64,000 bases of DNA, taken from contig NZ_JAFMOW010000048.1 in NCBI RefSeq assembly GCF_019049675.1, positions 1 through 64,000 on the forward strand. Direction: 5' to 3'. Source of the DNA: Rahnella bonaserana. Lineage in GTDB: Bacteria; Pseudomonadota; Gammaproteobacteria; Enterobacterales; Enterobacteriaceae. How positions within the stretch are numbered: the stretch's first letter is position 1; each line of letters opens with the position of its first letter. The translations under genes and the position numbers were made by a program. Positions 9,753 through 18,361 of the stretch are shown here, in pieces. Under the pieces are notes generated by a model that saw only the letters and a list, made by a program, of their open reading frames with translations, searched no databases and was not told the origin of the DNA.

Positions 9753-10474
9753 TTTGCCGGGCTCCGCAACGCTTGCGGCTGACGAAGATTGAGCAGGAAC
9801 CAGTTCGCCAGCGTATTTATTTCACGGGCAATCTTGCTGTTATCTTTCCATTCCCCGACCGGTTGTTTCGCCGCCAGCGATTCCGCCATGGCTTCATCAC
9901 GATGTAAAATCACCGGGATCAATGCCGGGAGAGTTTCCTGCCATAACAACAGAATATCTTGCTGCAACTGGCTGGAAGGAACGAACTGATTAAGCAGATA
10001 GCGACCATTTGGCGCTAAGGCGTGCTGGTGTAAACGAAGGTGAGACTGGGTATCGGCGTGCAAAAGCACCACAGTGCTGTCGGCCAGTGACTGCGCAGGC
10101 AGAGGATCAGCCGCCGGAGAATCAATCAGGATCCAGTCGTAAACGCCGGTATTTTTAAGCTGCGTGAGCGCTTTTTGCCAGTCGAAATCAGCCTCACTGA
10201 CATCTTCACCTGAAACATGACCGTAAGGCAGAAAGTCGAGACGGGCATGATAACGCATCGCTGATTTTTGCCAGGCTTCTCCGGCTTTGTGCGCGCAGCA
10301 CCAGCCACGTGCCTGAGCGAAAGGCATACCAAAATGCAAACGCAGCACATTTTCCGGCGAAAAGTCGATCACCAGAACTTTTTCATTCAGTTGCGCGAGC
10401 CCCCAGGCCAGTGCGGCGGTCACCGAGGTGGTGCCGGTACCGCCACGAAACCCCTGTAACGCGATGACAGCCAT
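9749..10474 (-). CDS. bcsQ: Cellulose biosynthesis ParA/MinD-like ATPase BcsQ
   Basis: BcsQ is a MinD/ParA-family ATPase (formerly YhjQ) that assembles with BcsR and BcsE on the cytoplasmic side of the synthase and helps place it at the pole. The 241-residue product begins with a deviant Walker A motif, FRGGTGTTS, and keeps the switch region DWILIDSPAADP. It is full length with no internal stop, unlike the bcsQ of some E. coli K-12 lines. It starts one base after the bcsR stop and overlaps bcsA by 4 bp. Confidence 0.93.
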   Translation of the reverse strand: MAVIALQGFRGGTGTTSVTAALAWGLAQLNEKVLVIDFSPENVLRLHFGMPFAQARGWCCAHKAGEAWQKSAMRYHARLDFLPYGHVSGEDVSEADFDWQKALTQLKNTGVYDWILIDSPAADPLPAQSLADSTVVLLHADTQSHLRLHQHALAPNGRYLLNQFVPSSQLQQDILLLWQETLPALIPVILHRDEAMAESLAAKQPVGEWKDNSKIAREINTLANWFLLNLRQPQALRSPAK

Positions 10475-10475
10475 A

Positions 10476-10676
10476 CTATTTCTTCTCCGCGCCGTGTTCG
10501 GCGAATTGCGCCAACTCAGCCAGTAATGGCCAGCGGGACATTAGTTGCGGAATTTTTTCTTTACGGGCTATATCGACGTAATGTAATTCTGACAAGGAAA
10601 AAAGGTGACTCAGTGCATAAAAATCGTCATCTCTGGACGGTTCGGATTCTTCTGAGTCTGCAATATTGGCCGCCAC
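10476..10676 (-). CDS. bcsR: Cellulose biosynthesis regulator BcsR
   Basis: BcsR (formerly YhjR) is a short protein that binds BcsQ and is needed for synthase assembly. The 66-residue product has an acidic N-terminus followed by DFYALSHLFSLSELHYVDIA, the conserved segment of the family. It is the first gene of the minus-strand operon, with bcsQ directly after it. The operon promoter should lie in the gap up to 10895. Confidence 0.88.
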   Translation of the reverse strand: MAANIADSEESEPSRDDDFYALSHLFSLSELHYVDIARKEKIPQLMSRWPLLAELAQFAEHGAEKK

Positions 10677-10895
10677 CGTTCCTCTCCCTGCTTCAATCCA
10701 AAGGCTGATACTTCAGCACTAGCAAAATTGCCAGGCGTGAATAGGCATTTTAGTATCAAACATTATTGTGAAGAATTATGATTATTTAATGTAGCAATGA
10801 TAGAATTTATTATACTCACATTTATCATTGTGTCCCAGCAGACTTTTAATCAAAACTGGCTTTTAATCAAAACCAAACAGAAGCAGATTAACTAT
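10677..10895. promoter_or_regulatory. Divergent promoter region between bcsRQABC and bcsEFG
   Basis: This AT-rich gap separates the two cellulose operons and must hold both promoters. On the plus strand TATACT near 10811 is a plausible -10 element for bcsE. I see no clear operator. The open frame upstream of bcsE (10797-10895) runs through this gap but has no similarity to BcsE, so it is treated as leader. Confidence 0.55.
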
Positions 10896-12494
10896 ATGGC
10901 ACTCTCCTTTTCATTGGGCATGAAGCAATTCTGGAATGGTTTAGGCCAGATGCAGGCTCAGGGGCTTTACTGGGTTAACACCGACAGCCAGGAAGCGGCG
11001 TATCGTCTGAGTGGTCAGGCACTTGAGGCTCAGCGGGGAGAAGTTTCTGTCAGCCTGTTTTTTCCACAGCACAATTTAATTTGTTCTGTTGATGAAAACA
11101 GACTAACGGATGACAATATCCTTATCACCCATTTGCATAAATACCCGAAGCAAACGTTTTATTATCAACTCGCCGATGGCAAAAAAGCGTTTCTGGGGTT
11201 GCCCGCCGATATTAATCGTCTGTCTATTCCCCCTGCTTCTTTAATGATTTTATTACTTCCTGCCGTGCGCTGTCAGGACGTAAAAGATAAAAAACTTTCC
11301 CGCTGGCTGAGTGAAATTCAGTCAGGCGCTAATAGTAAAGGGGCAACACTGCTTATTATCTGCTACGGCGATGGCATTAATGCGGTGAAATCCCGCTTAC
11401 ATTCATCCCACCGGAATATATACGGCCTTGCTGATTTAAAAACCGATGTGAACCCGAACCAGTGGGGCATCTCCTGGTGGCATGACCCTCTGGGTGCTGA
11501 AGCCAATACGCTTTATCCGGTTATCCCGCGCGGTAACGGCTGGGCGATCCAGAAAGACGCCGCTTCTTCAGGCTCAGCTCAAACCGGTGATGATCAATGG
11601 ATGTTGCTGGCAGAGCGATCAGTGCTTGAAGGAGCGCCTGCACTTTCCGAACGCTGGTTCCTTTTCGACGGCAACGACGCGCTGACCGAAAGAGCCACGC
11701 ACGCCCGTTCTGCCACGGTTATTTTTGCGCTGGCGGGTAACGATGAAGTGGAAGTGCTCGCACGGCAGATTCACCTTTTGCGCATTCAGCGCGGCAATGG
11801 GTTAAAAATTGTTGTGCGTGAGATGAATTCTTCCCTGCGCTATGTCGATCAGCGTCTGTTGCAGGCCTGCGGTGCCAATCTGGTCGTGCCTCACGCTGCA
11901 CGCCTTTCAAACTTTCTGACCTTACTGGATGATCTGCAAAATCTGACGTTTACCCGTCATGTGCCGCAGGACATCGAGGTGTTGCTGGACAGCCGTTTGC
12001 CTACGCATCATAAGGGATATCTGCCGCTGCCAGTGTTTTGCGACGTGATGCGCGATATCTGGGATCACGCCGCGCTGGCAACCGAATCACGCGGGATTTT
12101 AATTTCACTGCGCCCTGCCGCCGGGATCAGCCCGCAGCAGGCAATGTCGCTTTGTTCCCTGCGCCGCGACGGCGATATTCTGACCGTGACAGACCGCCAT
12201 CTGTATTTGTTCCTGTCGAACTGTCAGGTCAGCGATGTCGAAAACGTATTGGCTTTCCTGTTTAATCTGCCGGTGAAAGAAGTCTTCAGCAGTCAGACTT
12301 TCTGGAGTCACGAACTGGATATTCAGACACAAGTTCGCCGTCTGGCCGCCAAACCCCCGATGGCAAATCCGGTGTCAGAAGCACAGCCTTATGTGGCGCA
12401 TAAAGCAGAACCTTTGAAACGTGCGCAGGTTCATCAGCCCGTTCCCATCACGCTGGCCGTGAGCGATACACCAGTTATTAACACGCCGGAGTAA
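10896..12494 (+). CDS. bcsE: c-di-GMP-binding cellulose biosynthesis protein BcsE
   Basis: BcsE is a cytosolic c-di-GMP sensor that joins the synthase complex through BcsR and BcsQ and is needed for maximal cellulose output. The ATG at 10896 is chosen because MALSFSLGMKQFWNGLGQM aligns with the start of known BcsE; an in-frame start at 10797 would add 33 unrelated residues. The product has about 532 residues. The GIL-type ligand domain is near the C-terminus, with the pattern RRDGD followed by ILTVTDRHLYLFLS, matching the RxGD motif that binds c-di-GMP. It is first in bcsEFG. Confidence 0.92.
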   Translation: MALSFSLGMKQFWNGLGQMQAQGLYWVNTDSQEAAYRLSGQALEAQRGEVSVSLFFPQHNLICSVDENRLTDDNILITHLHKYPKQTFYYQLADGKKAFLGLPADINRLSIPPASLMILLLPAVRCQDVKDKKLSRWLSEIQSGANSKGATLLIICYGDGINAVKSRLHSSHRNIYGLADLKTDVNPNQWGISWWHDPLGAEANTLYPVIPRGNGWAIQKDAASSGSAQTGDDQWMLLAERSVLEGAPALSERWFLFDGNDALTERATHARSATVIFALAGNDEVEVLARQIHLLRIQRGNGLKIVVREMNSSLRYVDQRLLQACGANLVVPHAARLSNFLTLLDDLQNLTFTRHVPQDIEVLLDSRLPTHHKGYLPLPVFCDVMRDIWDHAALATESRGILISLRPAAGISPQQAMSLCSLRRDGDILTVTDRHLYLFLSNCQVSDVENVLAFLFNLPVKEVFSSQTFWSHELDIQTQVRRLAAKPPMANPVSEAQPYVAHKAEPLKRAQVHQPVPITLAVSDTPVINTPE

Positions 12495-12499
12495 GAGAA

Positions 12500-12733
12500 A
12501 TGGACATTCAGGATATTATCGAAATTTTCATTCTGGCGGCGGTGGTTTTTATCCCGCTGGGATATGCCCTGCGCAGCCGTTTGCCGCACTGGAAAAACCG
12601 CTTTGCGACGCGATTTCTTTCACCGCGTTATTTAACCCCCATAACCATCAGCAGCATCAATAAGATCCGCAAAGGCTCCGCAACTTTGCCTGAAAATTCT
12701 GCGGCTACAGGGAAATCCAAAACTTCATTATGA
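12500..12733 (+). CDS. bcsF: Cellulose biosynthesis membrane protein BcsF
   Basis: BcsF is a short single-pass membrane protein that helps recruit BcsE and supports the phosphoethanolamine transferase BcsG. The 77-residue product has one helix (IIEIFILAAVVFIPLGYAL) followed by a basic cytosolic tail. It starts 5 bp after the bcsE stop and overlaps the bcsG start by 4 bp, so it is embedded in the bcsEFG transcript. It is slightly longer than the E. coli protein (about 63). Confidence 0.88.
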   Translation: MDIQDIIEIFILAAVVFIPLGYALRSRLPHWKNRFATRFLSPRYLTPITISSINKIRKGSATLPENSAATGKSKTSL

Positions 12734-14376
12734 ACGAATCGCACTCCTCTTCTCCGCGTTTGCGGATCTGGCAATCCTGGCGTGGACTTGGCGCATGGAA
12801 CTACTATTTCTTATTGAAATTTGTTCTGCTTTCACAGGGTTATCTCAATTTTGACGCATTAAGCAACCTGGTCTTTGCCGCGGTATTGTTATTCCCGCTA
12901 CGCTCCCTTCGCCTGCATCGCTGGCGACAATGGGTTGCCCTGCCGTTCGGCCTTGCACTGCTTTATCACGATACGTGGCTGCCGGGCTGGCGTTCCATTG
13001 TAAATCAGGGAGCAGACGTCGCAGGTTTCAGTGTCAGTTATCTGCTTGAACTGGCCGATCGCTTCATTAACTGGCAATGGATTGCGGTCGCTTTTGCCCT
13101 GCTGGTCGGTTATCTGTTTATTTCACAGTGGCTGCGCCTGACGACATTCACCGTGACAGCCCTGTTATGGGTTAATCTCAGCGGTGTAATCATGCCGTTG
13201 TTTACGCATTCACCGGCACCGGTTGTGGCGCAAAATACCGCTGCGGCTCCGGCACAAGTGGCCCCATCCGGTACCGACAATACGGTTAACGGTCCGCCGA
13301 CCAATGCCAATCTGAATGCGTATCTCGATCAGTTCTATCAAAACGAACGCCGCAAGGCGACGAAGTTTCCTGATGCCCTGCCTGCAGACGCGCAGCCTTT
13401 CGATCTGCTGGTGATCAATATCTGCTCGCTGGCCTGGTCTGATCTGGACGCGGTGAATCTTTCGAATTCGCCGTTGTGGTCGCGCTTTGATTTTGTGTTC
13501 AGCAATTTCAACTCGGCTACCGCTTACAGCGGCCCGGCATCAATTCGCCTGCTGCGCGCGAGTTGCGGCCAGCCATCACACCACGATTTGTATCAGCCAG
13601 CCGGTCAGCAATGTTATCTGTTTGACGATCTGGCGCGTCTGGGCTTTACCCCGCAGCTGGCGATGGATCACACCGGCGTGTTCGGTAATTACATCGGCAA
13701 TCTGCGTGATGATGCGGATATGAAAGCCCCGCTGATGTCGCAGGCCGGTCTGGGTTATGAACTGACCTCTTTCGACGGGTCGCCGATTTTCAACGACGGA
13801 CAATTGTTCTCCCGCTGGCTTGAGAATCAGGAAAAAGCCGGCACCGCGCGTACCGCGACCTTCTTCAACCTGATCCCGCTGCATGACGGCAACCGTTACG
13901 TGGGCAGCAATAAAGGGGCTGACTACCATAACCGCGCACAGACGCTGCTTAATCAGCTAAACACCTTTATGGATCAGCTGGATAAATCGGGTCGTAAAGT
14001 GATGCTGGTGGTGGTACCTGAACATGGCGCGGCACTGGTGGGCGATAAGATGCAGATTTCCGGCCTGCGTGATATCCCGAGTCCGGGCATCACTCACATC
14101 CCGGTCGGTGTGAAGTTCTTTGGTATGCAGGCAGCGCATGCGCCGTCTCCGATGAAAATTGACGGTCAGAGCAGCTATCAGGCGATTTCAGAAATGGTCG
14201 CCCGCGCGGTCGACGGTAAAGTCTTTACCACGCCGGCCATGGATTGGAAAAGCTTCGCGTCGAACCTGCCGCAAACCCCGCTGGTGTCTGAAAATGAAAA
14301 CTCAGTGGTAATGGAATATCAGGGGAAAATCTATATTCGCCTGAATGGCGGGGGATGGGTGCCGTATCCGAGCTGA
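12730..14376 (+). CDS. bcsG: Cellulose phosphoethanolamine transferase BcsG
   Basis: BcsG transfers phosphoethanolamine from phospholipid onto cellulose at the inner membrane. The 548-residue protein has several N-terminal helices (to about residue 160), a linker, then a periplasmic alkaline-phosphatase-like domain. The segment NSATAYSGPASIRLLRASCG carries the region of the nucleophilic serine, and VVPEHGAAL with HIPVGVKFFG supplies metal-site residues typical of the family. With bcsE and bcsF it defines an E. coli-type (type II) cellulose locus whose product is likely the modified polymer. Confidence 0.94.
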   Translation: MNESHSSSPRLRIWQSWRGLGAWNYYFLLKFVLLSQGYLNFDALSNLVFAAVLLFPLRSLRLHRWRQWVALPFGLALLYHDTWLPGWRSIVNQGADVAGFSVSYLLELADRFINWQWIAVAFALLVGYLFISQWLRLTTFTVTALLWVNLSGVIMPLFTHSPAPVVAQNTAAAPAQVAPSGTDNTVNGPPTNANLNAYLDQFYQNERRKATKFPDALPADAQPFDLLVINICSLAWSDLDAVNLSNSPLWSRFDFVFSNFNSATAYSGPASIRLLRASCGQPSHHDLYQPAGQQCYLFDDLARLGFTPQLAMDHTGVFGNYIGNLRDDADMKAPLMSQAGLGYELTSFDGSPIFNDGQLFSRWLENQEKAGTARTATFFNLIPLHDGNRYVGSNKGADYHNRAQTLLNQLNTFMDQLDKSGRKVMLVVVPEHGAALVGDKMQISGLRDIPSPGITHIPVGVKFFGMQAAHAPSPMKIDGQSSYQAISEMVARAVDGKVFTTPAMDWKSFASNLPQTPLVSENENSVVMEYQGKIYIRLNGGGWVPYPS

Positions 14377-14385
14377 TGCTATTTT

Positions 14386-15075
14386 GTGGGCTCGTCGCCC
14401 ACACCAACAAAAACCTGGGTTGCCACCCAAACGGCCTCAAGGTCAAGACCGTGGGCGTCGGCCCACACCGACTTTGGTCAAGGTCAGGTTCAACACCTTG
14501 GGTTGCCACCCAAACTGGCCTTAAGGTCAAGACCGTGGGCTCGCCGCCCACACTGGCCCAAAGGGTTTTAAACGAAACCCTTTGGAATCCTGCGTTTTTT
14601 TAACTGCGCGCTCTGCTCGCTGGCTATGTTTCAGGTACCACAGTGATAGCCGCAAAATCCCGCCGCTGCGCGGTTCCCTCCCTTCGGGTTGCAACCCGCG
14701 TAAAAAGACACGCGGTTTTCCACCTCTCGTCCGGCGGTATTTTGGAACCGGCCTCAGGCCTTTACTTCACAACCTTACTTGTTCTGTTTTGTTTTTAAAA
14801 GCCAAGGGCGGTTCAGAAATCTTGCTGAACGGAGCGGCTTCGAGACCTTTGGCTCGAAGACCGAGAGAAGGCACCGCGCAGCGGCAAGATTTCCAGCCTG
14901 TCGCAGTGGCACCTGAAACATAGTGTCCAGCGATAGCGCGAAGTGAAAAAAGCGCGGAGTCCAGAGGCCCGCGCGTTACCGGGTCTCTGGTCGGTGTGGG
15001 CCGACGCCCACGACCTTGACCTTAACCTTAACCTTAACCTTAAGGCCAGTTTGGGTGGCAACCCAAGGTGATGGT
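14386..15075. repeat. Large composite intergenic repeat, copy A
   Basis: This 690-bp gene-free stretch is built of hairpin modules that recur elsewhere in the window. Near the left end is TTGGGTTGCCACCCAA followed by GGCCTTAAGGTCAAGACCGT; the right end carries the same unit inverted, so the block has long inverted ends. Between them are a strong hairpin (arms CCAAAGGGTTT at 14558-14568 and AAACCCTTTGG at 14575-14585, then a T run, a likely terminator for bcsG), a forward and an inverted copy of the GTTTCAGGTACC module, and a CTTCGAG hairpin at 14838-14859. A CCTTAA hexamer is repeated at 15013-15043. Small open frames here are not credible genes. Confidence 0.85.
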
Positions 15076-15120
15076 GTTGGTTTTGAATTTAAAAGCCGCC
15101 TGTGTCCGGCATTGACACTC

Positions 15121-15822
15121 TCATTCTGCAAATAACTGGTCATACACATGCTGCAAATGCCGGCTCATTCTTGCTTTGGCCCCTGCGCCATCTTTCGCCA
15201 GAATCGCGTCTAAAATCCCCTGATGATCGGCATTCATTTCACGGGCAAAATCCACTTCGGTGTAATGACTTTCTAAGCGCATGAACCGGCGTGAACGGCG
15301 TTTATCCCACAGGTATCCCATCATATCGTGCAGCACTTCATTGCCGGTCATTTCACTGATCATCAGATGGAACCGACGGTCAGCTTCGAGGAAAGCATCG
15401 TTATTGGCATTAAGCTTATTTAGCTCATCGGCAATTTCTTTCAGCTTCACCCGCTGCTCGTCGGTACCGTTAATCGCCGCCAGTTCTGCCGTCATCGCTT
15501 CATAAACCTGACGCGCTTTCACCAGCGACTGCAGGCTGAATTCTTCTTCATTACTGACCGTCTGCTGTGCGGCTGGCGTTGCCTGTGGCAGCGGGTCACT
15601 GACGTAGACGCCATTGCCGGTACGGATTTCCACCCAACCGGTAATCTCCAGCGCAATCAGCGCCTCGCGGATGGAAGAACGGCTGACGCCCAGCTGTTTG
15701 GAAAGGTCACGCTCGGACGGGATCATCGCCCCCGGCGCAAATTGCCCGGTGTTGATGCAGTTAATCAGTACATTTGAAATCTGGCGATACAGCCGTTCAA
15801 CTTTCAGGGTGGGTAATTCCAT
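15121..15822 (-). CDS. GntR/FadR-family regulator, probable hexuronate repressor
   Basis: The product has a winged-helix GntR domain at residues 5-75 (PGAMIPSERDLSKQLGVSRS, then IREALIALEITGWVEIRTG) and an all-helical FadR-type ligand domain. The ATG at 15822 is chosen over an upstream in-frame start because GGAG lies seven bases before it and MELPTLKVERLYRQ fits family N-termini; this gives 233 residues. It is divergent from uxuA, so it probably represses mannonate dehydratase in response to a hexuronate intermediate, like UxuR or ExuR of E. coli. I cannot tell which of these it is orthologous to. Confidence 0.8.
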   Translation of the reverse strand: MELPTLKVERLYRQISNVLINCINTGQFAPGAMIPSERDLSKQLGVSRSSIREALIALEITGWVEIRTGNGVYVSDPLPQATPAAQQTVSNEEEFSLQSLVKARQVYEAMTAELAAINGTDEQRVKLKEIADELNKLNANNDAFLEADRRFHLMISEMTGNEVLHDMMGYLWDKRRSRRFMRLESHYTEVDFAREMNADHQGILDAILAKDGAGAKARMSRHLQHVYDQLFAE

Positions 15823-15900
15823 TATTGTCTCCGTGTTCTTGCTGAATCGCAGATCTGTTATCCCGATCACATTAATCATCGGTTTGATACTGAATCATAT

Positions 15901-15942
15901 ACCGGTCTGATGGCCTGACCAGCAGACCACCTGACCAGACCG
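15901..15942. promoter_or_regulatory. Cluster of GGTC repeats between the GntR gene and uxuA
   Basis: On the minus strand the 4-mer GGTC recurs at spacings of 5, 8 and 8 bases (GGTCTG, GGTCAG, GGTCTG, GGTCAG), followed by an inverted CAGACC. FadR-type GntR proteins bind sites of the form TGGTnnnACCA, so this is a good candidate operator for the neighbouring regulator. Its edge, ACCGGTCTGATGGCC at 15901-15915, recurs with two changes upstream of araC at 18301. Confidence 0.5.
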
Positions 15943-16019
15943 CGCATTAAGATTGAACTTATCACCGGCCATGCGTCAACTACATTCAGAGAGTCAGTAA
16001 ACAATTTTAAGGAAAACAC

Positions 16020-17204
16020 ATGGAACAGACATGGCGTTGGTACGGCCCGAACGATCCGGTTTCGCTTGATGATGTGCGTCAGGCTGGCGCAACTGGCGTG
16101 GTCACCGCCCTGCACCATATTCCTAACGGTGAAGTCTGGCCGGTAGAAGAAATTCTAAAACGTAAGGCGATCATCGAAGCTAAAGGTCTGGTGTGGTCGG
16201 TTGTCGAAAGCATTCCGGTGCATGAGGAAATCAAAACCCGCAGCGGAGATGTTGAAAAGCACATTGCTAACTATCAGCAATCTATTCGTAATCTGGCGGA
16301 ATGCGGCATTTATACGGTTTGTTATAACTTCATGCCGGTTCTGGACTGGACACGCACCGATCTGGGTTATTTGCTGCCGGACGGTTCACGCGCCCTGCGC
16401 TTCGACCATATCGCTTTCGCAGCATTTGAATTGCATTTGCTCAAACGTGAAGGCGCGACATCTTATTACAGCGCGGATGAGCAAAAACAGGCAGCCGACT
16501 ATTTTGCAGCGATGACGCAGGCCGAGAAAGATCAGCTTGTGTCTAACATCATCGCCGGGCTGCCGGGTGCAGAAGAAGGCTATACGCTGGATCAGTTCCG
16601 GGCGCGTCTGGCGACTTACGACGGGATTGATAAGGCCAGGCTGCGTGAAAACATGGCGCACTTCTTGCGCAGTATTGTGCCAGTGGCAGAGCAGTGCGGA
16701 TTAAGTCTGGCGGTTCACCCGGATGATCCGCCGCGCCCTATCCTCGGTCTGCCGCGCATTATCTCCACCATTGAAGATATGCAGTGGCTGAAAGAAACCG
16801 TCGACAGTATCCATAACGGTTTCTGCTTCTGCACCGGTTCTTACGGCGTGCGTGAAGATAACGACCTGGTGAAAATGATGACCGATTACGCCGACCGCGT
16901 TCACTTCATCCACCTGCGCGCCACGCTGCGCGAAGAAGTTCCGGGCAGTTTCCATGAAGCCGACCATCTCGACGGTGATGTGGATATGGTTGCGGTCATC
17001 AAAGCAATTCTCACCGAAGAGCAAACCCGCCGCCGCGCAGGTAATTTGCGCGCTATCCCGATGCGTCCGGATCACGGCCATCAGATGCTGGATGATTTGC
17101 ATAAGAAAACCAATCCGGGGTATTCGGCGATTGGACGCCTACGCGGATTAGCGGAACTGCGGGGTGTGGAGCGGGCTTTGAAACAGAGCTTCTTTAGCGA
17201 GTAA
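16020..17204 (+). CDS. uxuA: Mannonate dehydratase UxuA
   Basis: UxuA converts D-mannonate to 2-keto-3-deoxygluconate in glucuronate breakdown, in the cytoplasm, using a divalent metal. The 394-residue protein starts [20 protein letters not shown] and keeps the metal and substrate segments [24 protein letters not shown] and HLRA, with MRPDHGHQ near the end, as in the E. coli enzyme. The start is supported by TAAGGA eight bases upstream. It appears monocistronic: uxuB does not follow, and a 14-bp palindrome separates it from araC on the other strand. Confidence 0.95.
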   Translation: MEQTWRWYGPNDPVSLDDVRQAGATGVVTALHHIPNGEVWPVEEILKRKAIIEAKGLVWSVVESIPVHEEIKTRSGDVEKHIANYQQSIRNLAECGIYTVCYNFMPVLDWTRTDLGYLLPDGSRALRFDHIAFAAFELHLLKREGATSYYSADEQKQAADYFAAMTQAEKDQLVSNIIAGLPGAEEGYTLDQFRARLATYDGIDKARLRENMAHFLRSIVPVAEQCGLSLAVHPDDPPRPILGLPRIISTIEDMQWLKETVDSIHNGFCFCTGSYGVREDNDLVKMMTDYADRVHFIHLRATLREEVPGSFHEADHLDGDVDMVAVIKAILTEEQTRRRAGNLRAIPMRPDHGHQMLDDLHKKTNPGYSAIGRLRGLAELRGVERALKQSFFSE

Positions 17205-17206
17205 TG

Positions 17207-17240
17207 TTTTCTCCTCCCCCTGCGAAGGGGGAGGAGAAAA
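17207..17240. terminator. Bidirectional hairpin between convergent uxuA and araC (member of the GC-rich palindrome family)
   Basis: Arms TTTTCTCCTCCCCC (17207-17220) and GGGGGAGGAGAAAA (17227-17240) pair perfectly over 14 bp around the loop TGCGAA. It starts 3 bp after the uxuA stop and ends 9 bp before the araC stop. T runs on both strands make it a plausible shared terminator. The same core occurs at 1171, 1257, 49139, 49231 and 56229. Confidence 0.8.
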
Positions 17241-17248
17241 GCAAAAAA

Positions 17249-18184
17249 TCAAAAATGATACGCCACGGCGTTTTCCTGCTCCGGCCACGGATGTGATTTA
17301 TAGGGTTTGGCCGGATAGTTGATCTCCACACTCCGGCGACGAAAATCACTTGGACTCACCCCTACCCGTTTGCGGAATACCCGCGAGAAATATAACTGAT
17401 CGTCGTATCCCACCACGCGGCCAATCGTCGCAATGGATTCCTGGGTGGTTTGTAACAGCAGCTTGGCGCGGATCACCCGCTGATCTTCACGCCAGCGCAG
17501 AATATTGATCCCCACCTGCTCGCGGAACAGATGGGCCAGCCGTGATGGTGACAGGCAAACGTGGCGAGCCACTTCATCAATGCGCAATTCTCCGGCCAGA
17601 TTTCCGGTAATGAACTGGCAGGCTTCGATAACGCGTGGATCCATAATTTTTTGCGGACTCTGCGGATCTTCTTCCATTGCGCGCAGCAGCAGGCGCTCCA
17701 GCAGATTCATCCCCAGCTCCTCACAGAAACGACGACCTGATTTTTGGGTTTGCTCGATGTTGGCAAACAGACGGTCGAATTCCAGTAATAAGGTGTTATT
17801 CGGTAATGAAAGACGCCCGACGTCGCGGGTTTTGGTGTGCCACTCCAGCCAGTCTGCCCAGTAGGCGCGCGGGCGGAAATATACCCAGCGGTGATACCAG
17901 GAATCGGCGTTAGCGGAACGGCTGTAGAGATGGCGGGCTTTCGGCGGGAATAACAGCAGATCGCCAGGATTGCAGTAGAACGTATCTTCGCCGTCGAAGA
18001 CTTTACCCTGCCCTTTGACAGTCAGGTTAAGAATGTAACCTTTCATGCCGCCCGGACGGTCGATGGCGAAATCCAGTGGCCCGTCAGCAAGGATCGGTGT
18101 CATACCGGCGACCAGATAGGCGTTGAAACTGTAACCCGGTAACAGCGGATTTTGCTGCTGATCCTGAATCATACGGTGATACAT
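17249..18184 (-). CDS. araC: Arabinose operon regulator AraC
   Basis: AraC binds L-arabinose and switches the ara promoters between repression and activation. The 311-residue protein has an N-terminal arm and cupin domain ([12 protein letters not shown], then [14 protein letters not shown]), a linker, and a C-terminal pair of helix-turn-helix motifs ([20 protein letters not shown] and [20 protein letters not shown]). GGGAGG four bases before the ATG supports the start. It lies downstream of araH on the same strand, in its own unit. A near-consensus AraC half-site pair at 18210-18226 lies 26 bp upstream, consistent with autoregulation. Confidence 0.94.
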   Translation of the reverse strand: MYHRMIQDQQQNPLLPGYSFNAYLVAGMTPILADGPLDFAIDRPGGMKGYILNLTVKGQGKVFDGEDTFYCNPGDLLLFPPKARHLYSRSANADSWYHRWVYFRPRAYWADWLEWHTKTRDVGRLSLPNNTLLLEFDRLFANIEQTQKSGRRFCEELGMNLLERLLLRAMEEDPQSPQKIMDPRVIEACQFITGNLAGELRIDEVARHVCLSPSRLAHLFREQVGINILRWREDQRVIRAKLLLQTTQESIATIGRVVGYDDQLYFSRVFRKRVGVSPSDFRRRSVEINYPAKPYKSHPWPEQENAVAYHF

Positions 18185-18209
18185 CGAACCTCCCGAGACT
18201 TCACGTGGC

Positions 18210-18226
18210 TATGGACTTTTTATCTA
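18210..18226 (-). promoter_or_regulatory. Probable AraC-binding half-site upstream of araC
   Basis: Read on the minus strand the 17-mer TAGATAAAAAGTCCATA matches the known AraC pattern TAGC-N7-TCCATA at all specified positions but one. It lies 26 bp upstream of the araC start codon, a position that fits autoregulation. Confidence 0.55.
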
Positions 18227-18335
18227 TTCTAATCGTCGATGAAAACGCTGCCAATAATTGTTACTTTTTTGTGAACAACCACGCGTTTTTACGGCATTTA
18301 ACCGGTCAGATGGTCAAATGCCGCAGGTAACAAGC

Positions 18336-18353
18336 TGTGAAAGCGTTATCACA
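18336..18353. promoter_or_regulatory. GalR/LacI-type operator-like palindrome
   Basis: TGTGAAAGCGTTATCACA contains a 16-mer that fits the GalR consensus GTGKAANCGNTTNCAC at 14 positions, with the central CG typical of LacI-family sites. It is too wide to be a CRP site (8 bases between TGTGA and TCACA, not 6). It lies 8 bp past the araH stop and 152 bp upstream of araC. A weaker relative, ATGAAAACGTTATCAG, lies at 22271-22286 upstream of araF. Confidence 0.4.
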
Positions 18354-18361
18354 AAACCGGT

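Noticed and set aside
10797-10895. N-terminal extension of BcsE from an upstream ATG
   Set aside because: The extra 33 residues do not match BcsE, while the start at 10896 aligns with the family.
14355-15061. Several small open frames in mosaic repeat copy A
   Set aside because: They are translations of repeated hairpin DNA and recur in different frames in the other copies.
18336-18353. CRP site TGTGA...TCACA upstream of araC
   Set aside because: The two halves are separated by 8 bases, not 6, so a LacI-type palindrome fits better.
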